DNA of 10,237 bases from Candidatus Firestoneibacteriota bacterium (lineage in GTDB: Bacteria > Oederibacteriota > JAAXVQ01 > JAUVAV01): contig DAOVYW010000068.1 of NCBI GenBank assembly GCA_030635415.1, positions 1 through 10,237 on the forward strand. Reading direction: 5' to 3'. Positions 6,619-10,237 of the stretch are shown one piece after another; positions within the stretch are counted from its first letter, which is position 1, and each line of letters starts with the position of its first letter. The position numbers and the translations under genes were made by a program. The notes beneath the pieces were generated by a model. That model was not told the DNA's origin. It was given only the letters and a program-made list of their open reading frames with translations, and made no database searches.

Positions 6619-7395
6619 TCAAGCCTTCTTACTCACCGCGGCGGAGACCAAGTCAGCCATGCGGACGCCGGAAAGCAGCATGCCGCCGAATATCGGACCC
6701 ATACGCGGACCACCTAACGCGGCGCAGACGCTCATGCCCGAAACCCAAAGCCCGGGAAATACTTCCGTAACTTTCTCAGCCACAAAGTCCTCTCCGGCTC
6801 CGGCATCCATGGGCCCTTCCCCAACCGATTCATTGACCGCAGCCAGAAGACGCCGCTTGCGAAGAGACTCAATTACCACGGCCTCATGGCCGGTAGCATC
6901 CACCACAGCTTTGGCCTTTAGCACAATCGGATCGACCGGCAGAGCCCCGCCAACCATCGTACGGTTCACCACGACGCCGGTAACGCGTTTCTGATGAACA
7001 CAAACATCCTCTACTGTCATCAGGTTAAAAAGAATGACGCCGGACTGCAAGGCGTGGAAGCAAAGCCCGGATGCCAACTCCACGGCATCCGTGGTATGCA
7101 AACCTCCCTGGCTGGGCTGGTGCCGTATGCCGACCTCATCCAGCAGCGGCAAAGCCTCCTCCTGGATTACGGCCTCATTCATGGCCATCCCGCCACCCCA
7201 GACGCCCCCGCCTGGGGATAATCTTTTCTCTATAATCGTCACTTTCATCCCTTGCCGGGCCAGCCGAATCCCTCCCATCATGCCGGCCGGACCAGCGCCG
7301 ACAATAATAACGTCGTTTTGCAGCCGGTCCAATAATTTTTCGTGGTAAGCGGTAATAATGGCTTTGGATATTTGGGTCTCGTCTAAACCTGGCAT
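6619..7395 (-). CDS. thi4: Thi4-type thiazole synthase (ADP-thiazole synthase), probably sulfide-dependent
   Basis: 258 residues, normal for archaeal/bacterial Thi4. A Rossmann dinucleotide-binding motif, VIIVGAGPAGMMGGIRLA (29-46), is followed by TIIEKRLSPGGGVWGGGMAMN (53-73), DEVGIRH, a central VVDATGHEAVVI (164-175), and the C-terminal GLWVSGMSVCAALGGPRMGPIFGGMLLSG block (215-243). The family turns NAD and glycine into the ADP-thiazole precursor of thiamin. Eukaryotic enzymes donate sulfur from their own cysteine in the loop following the ATGH region; here no Cys is present between 133 and 223 (Cys only at 112, 132 and 224), so sulfide use is likely (inference). Ribulose-1,5-bisphosphate synthases of archaea are close relatives and a possible alternative label. 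GGAG lies 8 nt before the ATG. An 18-bp gap separates it from the upstream hydrolase; its TGA touches the DUF488 gene. No TPP riboswitch was recognised in the operon. Confidence 0.93.
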   Translation of the reverse strand: MPGLDETQISKAIITAYHEKLLDRLQNDVIIVGAGPAGMMGGIRLARQGMKVTIIEKRLSPGGGVWGGGMAMNEAVIQEEALPLLDEVGIRHQPSQGGLHTTDAVELASGLCFHALQSGVILFNLMTVEDVCVHQKRVTGVVVNRTMVGGALPVDPIVLKAKAVVDATGHEAVVIESLRKRRLLAAVNESVGEGPMDAGAGEDFVAEKVTEVFPGLWVSGMSVCAALGGPRMGPIFGGMLLSGVRMADLVSAAVSKKA

Positions 7396-7413
7396 ATCAT
7401 TAACTCCTTGAGA

Positions 7414-8262
7414 TTAATTAACTTCAAATTCCGTCACTGTCCCCACTGGACAGCTAAAACACTTTTTCGGAAAAGCGTCGAAAAACTCCCGCGTGGCTAC
7501 CCCGCCGGTACAATGGGCCGGTCCCAGACGTTCAATTTTAAAATCGCGCAAAGCTCCAATCGTACACTCAATACGCCCGTGAGCGGCATCTCCCAGGTGC
7601 ATCCCACCCATTACCGTGTAAATCGGTTTATGCCGTGTCAATTGCGAGATATGTTTAAGCGTATTGATCACTCCGGCATGCGCGCATCCCAGCAGCACTA
7701 CCACTCCCCGGGAAGCTTCGAAGAATAACGCCTGGTCATCAATCAAGTTATCCGGCTGCCGGCCTTCTTTGTCAATATAAAACCGGTCATCCGAATGGTC
7801 CTCAAACTCCGTCACACGAGGAATCGTTCCGGTAACCCACAATCCATGTCCTATCTCTGAAGCCTTTTCTGTCCGAATTAATTCCTCCGCCTGCTTCCGG
7901 AAAGCTTTGGGGTCTAAAAAAGGCATCCCCACATCATAAAATCGCCCGGCTCCATCACGGGCGATTTTATGCCTAAAGACGGCCGGATGGGCATATACCT
8001 TGACTCTATCAGCGGTTTGCAATAATTTTTCAAGACCCCCGGTATGGTCATAATGTCCATGGCTCAGAACAACTGCTGCCGCCTGCTCCAGATTTATCCC
8101 CAAACTATGGGCATTGCTAAAGAGCGCCTTTCCTTGTCCGGTATCAAAAAGTATGTTTCCCGACCCGGTTTCAATCCAGAATGCCAAACCGTGCTCCGCC
8201 ATCAGCCGTGGATCATGGGAAACGTTCTCTACCAGAGTAGTAATACGAATAATATTATTCAA
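7414..8262 (-). CDS. Metallo-beta-lactamase-fold hydrolase, COG1237 type
   Basis: 282 residues. Seen: TLVEN at 9-13, FDTGQG (39-44), the metal-binding HGHYDH (68-73), an insert with HPAVF...RFYDVGMPF (92-115), TGTIPRVTEFE (144-154), GCAHAGVINT (192-201, ligand H195), MGGMHLG and GPAHCTG (247-253, ligand H250). This pattern is that of the family often annotated as 7,8-dihydropterin-6-methyl-4-(beta-D-ribofuranosyl)-aminobenzene-5'-phosphate synthase; most members have unknown substrates, so I do not assert a pterin reaction. The start is TTG at 8262, with GGAG 12 nt upstream; an in-frame TAA just before rules out a longer protein. It heads the tight run hydrolase-thi4-DUF488. The gene contains an exact 14-bp inverted repeat (7935-7971), and a 20-bp repeat (8279-8298) lies right before its ribosome site. 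Confidence 0.9.
   Translation of the reverse strand: MNNIIRITTLVENVSHDPRLMAEHGLAFWIETGSGNILFDTGQGKALFSNAHSLGINLEQAAAVVLSHGHYDHTGGLEKLLQTADRVKVYAHPAVFRHKIARDGAGRFYDVGMPFLDPKAFRKQAEELIRTEKASEIGHGLWVTGTIPRVTEFEDHSDDRFYIDKEGRQPDNLIDDQALFFEASRGVVVLLGCAHAGVINTLKHISQLTRHKPIYTVMGGMHLGDAAHGRIECTIGALRDFKIERLGPAHCTGGVATREFFDAFPKKCFSCPVGTVTEFEVN
7935..7971. repeat. Exact 14-bp inverted repeat inside the hydrolase gene
   Basis: CATAAAATCGCCCG (7935-7948) and its exact reverse complement (7958-7971) are separated by nine bases. In the mRNA this gives a strong hairpin within codons for about HKIARDGAGRFYD (98-110). The reading frame is intact and the peptide fits the family, so it is not a disruption. Confidence 0.85.
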
Positions 8263-8278
8263 GGGGAGCCAATTCTCC

Positions 8279-8298
8279 GTAATATATTAGTCGTTCGT
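8279..8298 (-). repeat. 20-bp repeat, copy A, upstream of the hydrolase operon
   Basis: Minus-strand ACGAACGACTAATATATTAC is identical over 20 bases to the plus-strand copy at 9999-10018; similarity stops at both ends. It contains the palindrome TAATATATTA and ends directly before the GGAG of the hydrolase gene. It could be an operator, a -10-like region or an interspersed repeat. In the same gap, CGTCA (8296-8300) and TGACG (8310-8314) form a small hairpin. Confidence 0.75.
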
Positions 8299-8374
8299 CA
8301 GAACCGGAATGACGCGAATTCACAACAATCTTAATTATGGCACAACTCTCGCGGAAGGAGAATTTAATTTGGCA

Positions 8375-8396
8375 GGGGTACGGCGCGCCGTGCCCC
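8375..8396. repeat. GC-rich palindrome abutting the DUF89 stop codon
   Basis: GGGGTACGGCG is followed by CGCCGTGCCCC, a 22-bp palindrome with one T/G mismatch. On the minus strand the region reads GTGTAGGGGG into the palindrome, so the DUF89 Val-stop (GTG TAG) is the edge of the repeat. The edge GTGTAGGGG is shared with the perfect palindrome at 2011-2042. There is no U-run, but the hairpin may protect or end the upstream transcript. Confidence 0.65.
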
Positions 8397-9290
8397 CTAC
8401 ACCGGACTCTCGTTGCAGGCAACAGCCGTGATTGGCACCCGACCGGATCTTCTCAGAACCATACTGCCTATCCGGCATCCCAGATGCTTGGCCACTACCG
8501 GGCATTTAGCTTTAAGCAGAAAGAATACATCCTTTTCCGTTTCACTCAGAGACTCGTAATTCCCCTGTCCCTTGGCAATGATCAGTTCCGTCTCATTGAA
8601 ATGCCGGCGGAATTCCTCATGACACGACTCCAGAATGGTTCCCGGCGCATCGGAACCATTATCAATTACTTTAACCAACCGGTCAAGACCTGTATTCCCG
8701 GCATCTATCATGGTGGCATCGTTAATAATCGGAAAGCCCTTGACGCTGACTACTACCTTCTCCCGGGGCATTTGCTCCAATAATAATTTATCAAATACTA
8801 TCTCGCCGGCGTTATCCGCCAAATACAGGATACGGGAAGCCCGTGAAACCGCCTCGTAAAAAGACTCCACTTCACCCTCCAAGGGTGTTGTCAAAGCATG
8901 CTCAATGGCCTCGTGTACATGCCCGCTGTCTATCCGGCTGTTTACGCCAAAGTCTATAATATTTCCGGCTATAGCCAGACGCATGGCGGTCTCCCGCGGC
9001 CGGGACGAAGCTTCCACTGTTTGTTTAAGCCGGGGATAGAGTTCCAAGGCCAGGGCATTGAAATGGTCTTTAATTCCGCGGTATGGATCCTTCCGGCCGG
9101 TCAACCTCCTGATCAGACGGTGAATACGCTGTCCCATGAGCGGCGGAGATTGCCGCAAGTCCATGTTGCTGAATTCATGCAGAGCCTGCCGGAGCACGAG
9201 TTCGTGAACCTCCTCATCCTCAGTTATCAAACGAATGGCATCAAGGGTCTGACGAACAAAACATGGTATACATTCAAAATAAGTTTTCAT
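8397..9290 (-). CDS. DUF89 metal-dependent phosphatase (damage-control phosphatase family)
   Basis: 297 residues; AGGA lies 7 nt before the ATG. Seen: an N-terminal CIPC pair (C7, C10), AGNIIDFG (108-115), YLADNAGEIVFD (156-167, with D159 and N160), VKGFPIINDAT (183-193, with D191), NGSDAPGT (211-218) and IAKGQGNYES (238-247). The Asp-Asn-Asp set corresponds to the metal site of DUF89 phosphatases, and the CxxC head is typical of the prokaryotic subgroup (COG1578-like). Studied family members hydrolyse sugar phosphates or damaged phosphometabolites; the substrate here is unknown. It lies 134 bp upstream of the hydrolase-thi4-DUF488 run on the same strand, so it may or may not share their transcript. 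Its stop codon coincides with the edge of a palindromic repeat, which may have supplied the present C-terminus. Confidence 0.92.
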   Translation of the reverse strand: MKTYFECIPCFVRQTLDAIRLITEDEEVHELVLRQALHEFSNMDLRQSPPLMGQRIHRLIRRLTGRKDPYRGIKDHFNALALELYPRLKQTVEASSRPRETAMRLAIAGNIIDFGVNSRIDSGHVHEAIEHALTTPLEGEVESFYEAVSRASRILYLADNAGEIVFDKLLLEQMPREKVVVSVKGFPIINDATMIDAGNTGLDRLVKVIDNGSDAPGTILESCHEEFRRHFNETELIIAKGQGNYESLSETEKDVFFLLKAKCPVVAKHLGCRIGSMVLRRSGRVPITAVACNESPV

Positions 9291-9339
9291 CCCACCATCC
9301 TGCTTAATTTGTTTTTACCTCAAATACCCTTCTCTATAC

Positions 9340-9360
9340 CCCGGCTAAAATTATGCCGGG
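9340..9360 (-). other. Small hairpin downstream of the PilZ gene
   Basis: CCCGGC (9340-9345) and GCCGGG (9355-9360) form a six-base stem with a nine-base AT-rich loop in the gap between the PilZ and DUF89 genes. No U-run follows on the minus strand, so a terminator role is only possible. Confidence 0.3.
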
Positions 9361-9424
9361 CTGACATATTAATAGGATTTCAGAAACACGACACTGGCTT
9401 TTCATGAATACCAAGTTCTTTAAC

Positions 9425-9856
9425 TTAATTCATCAGGGGAGAATTCTTCCAGTCCAGACTATAATCCGAAAAAAAATTTATTAATGATTTTCTATTGGCA
9501 AGTGTAAGGGCAAGAAACTGAATTCCCAACCGGTATTCTTTTTCCGTGTGATACCGGCACCAAGCCACGCGCGAGAGTACGGCCACTGGCAGATATCTTT
9601 CTTCGCCGATATCGATGGGTCCGGCGCTTTTATTCTCGCCGCGGGACGGCAGCAACAGAGTAACCATCAGTATCTGTCCGATTTTCACCCTCTGCTTGCT
9701 CCGCATGGTAAGACCCCCGGTTCCAAAATCCTCAGACTGAGTCTCAACTAATGAAGTAATATTTCCTTTTTTTATACAGTTATATTGTAATCTCAGTTTA
9801 AGCGGCAAGCGGGGATAGCTGCGGCGTTCCCTTCCGGTTTCACTGGTCCCGATCAT
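9425..9856 (-). CDS. PilZ-domain protein (predicted c-di-GMP binding)
   Basis: 143 residues; GGAGGA lies 7 nt before the ATG at 9856. A single PilZ domain: the RxxxR motif is R12-SYP-R16 in ERRSYPRLPLKLRLQY. The second motif, (D/N)xSxxG, appears as D43-F-G-T-G-G48, with glycine in place of the usual serine. Hydrophobic strands QILMVTLLL and VAVLSRVAWC and the closing EYRLGIQFLAL are typical of the barrel. Such proteins usually bind cyclic di-GMP and pass the signal to motility, polysaccharide or transcription partners; no partner domain is present. The Ser-to-Gly change may alter affinity (inference). It has its own gap on each side and is probably transcribed separately. Confidence 0.82.
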   Translation of the reverse strand: MIGTSETGRERRSYPRLPLKLRLQYNCIKKGNITSLVETQSEDFGTGGLTMRSKQRVKIGQILMVTLLLPSRGENKSAGPIDIGEERYLPVAVLSRVAWCRYHTEKEYRLGIQFLALTLANRKSLINFFSDYSLDWKNSPLMN

Positions 9857-9998
9857 TGTATATTCCTCCGTATTCCCAACTTACATTACTTTTTTTACAC
9901 TATTTTTTAGGCAAAAACAAGCTAAAAATCCAAAAATTCGTATTATGTAAGTGATGTAATAACAGCTTCGTGGGTGGCATATCTCAGCTTTCGAGGAA

Positions 9999-10018
9999 AC
10001 GAACGACTAATATATTAC
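9999..10018 (+). repeat. 20-bp repeat, copy B
   Basis: ACGAACGACTAATATATTAC on the plus strand, identical to the minus-strand copy at 8279-8298. It lies between the PilZ start and the 3' end of the gene at the right edge. No plus-strand gene follows it within the window. The two copies form a long-range inverted pair enclosing the PilZ and DUF89 genes. Confidence 0.75.
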
Positions 10019-10043
10019 CACCAGCAGTGGAGAAGACTTAGCC

Positions 10044-10237
10044 TTAACCTATCAACATCGATCTAAGCCTGGACTCCTCCAACGGTTCACTAAAAACCAG
10101 CTTCTCATTCTGTCCGGAACCCTTCCGAACTGATATTTCAGCCTGCGCTTCGGAACGGCAATAATAGACGACAATCGCAGCCGCCAAATCCAGATGTTCA
10201 GTCCTGCTCTTCCCGCGCACCATGGCCGTGGGCCCGC
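10044..10237 (-). CDS. 3' end of an unknown gene, NFACT-R-like C-terminal tail
   Basis: The minus-strand frame is open from the window edge for 63 codons to a TAA at 10046-10044. The visible end begins GPTAMVRGKSRTEHLDLAAA, continues IVVYYCRSEAQAEISV, and ends in SRLRSMLIG. The GP...R, then LAA...YY, then a short strand resembles the NFACT-R (DUF814) RNA-binding domain, including the variant I recall at the C-terminus of PP-loop tRNA thiolation-type proteins (ThiI/MnmA-like). With only 63 residues this is a weak call; the body of the gene is outside the window. Coding is supported by sensible composition and a clear stop. Confidence 0.5.
   Translation of the reverse strand, partial: GPTAMVRGKSRTEHLDLAAAIVVYYCRSEAQAEISVRKGSGQNEKLVFSEPLEESRLRSMLIG

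Noticed and set aside
7396..8400. TPP riboswitch controlling thi4
   Set aside because: I looked for the CUGAGA and ACCUGA...GGAUAAUGCC-like elements upstream of thi4 and the hydrolase and did not find them.
8337..8783. Plus-strand frame of 148 codons starting before the GC-rich palindrome
   Set aside because: Runs antisense through the DUF89 metal-site motifs and includes the repeat; no sign of a protein family.
8898..9407. Plus-strand frame of 169 codons opposite DUF89
   Set aside because: Antisense to clear DUF89 motifs; no ribosome site or family features.
8279..10018. Integrated mobile element bounded by the 20-bp inverted repeats
   Set aside because: The enclosed genes (PilZ, DUF89) are ordinary chromosomal genes, with no transposase or recombinase, and similarity ends exactly at 20 bp. 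Kept only as a repeat observation.

Overview
The window looks like a chromosomal segment of a Gram-negative (diderm), probably anaerobic or microaerophilic bacterium of roughly 50% GC. A TonB-dependent outer-membrane receptor implies an outer membrane. A Thi4-type thiazole synthase without a cysteine in its active-site loop and scattered short inverted-repeat families suit anaerobic lineages such as Desulfobacterota or a related uncultured phylum. The taxonomic guess is inference; no rRNA or other marker is present.

Layout. Positions 1-1498 (minus) hold the N-terminal 499 residues of a BtuB-like receptor. A complete cobalamin riboswitch with its own promoter, an intrinsic terminator and a competing antiterminator hairpin lies upstream at 1517-1914. 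A repeat-bearing gap (1968-2061) follows, then the only plus-strand gene, a PAP2-family membrane phosphatase with a large unassigned C-terminal domain (2245-4050). It converges on a minus-strand mgtE magnesium transporter (4108-5475). A gap of about 590 bp contains tandem repeats and a 160-bp nested inverted-repeat element. From 9856 down to 6062 all genes run on the minus strand: a PilZ-domain protein, a DUF89 phosphatase, a metallo-beta-lactamase-fold hydrolase of the COG1237 type, Thi4 and a DUF488 protein. The last three are packed as an operon (18-bp gap, then contact at the stop codon). The right edge holds the last 63 codons of another minus-strand gene whose end resembles an NFACT-R-type RNA-binding tail.

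How it fits together. The receptor and riboswitch form a B12-uptake module that is shut off when cobalamin is plentiful. Thi4 makes the ADP-thiazole precursor of thiamin from NAD, glycine and (in non-Cys forms) sulfide. Its operon partners are a metal-dependent hydrolase and a DUF488 protein, with a DUF89 phosphatase just upstream; any of these could act on thiazole intermediates or damaged nucleotides, but that is hypothesis. MgtE and the PAP2 protein are ordinary housekeeping membrane functions.

I see no clear new defence or mobile system. The parts most worth a second look are the short repeats: an exact 32-bp palindrome, a related palindrome at the DUF89 stop codon, a nested 160-bp element, and an exact 20-bp sequence present in two intergenic regions 1.7 kb apart. 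The phosphatase fusion and the thi4 neighbourhood also merit attention.
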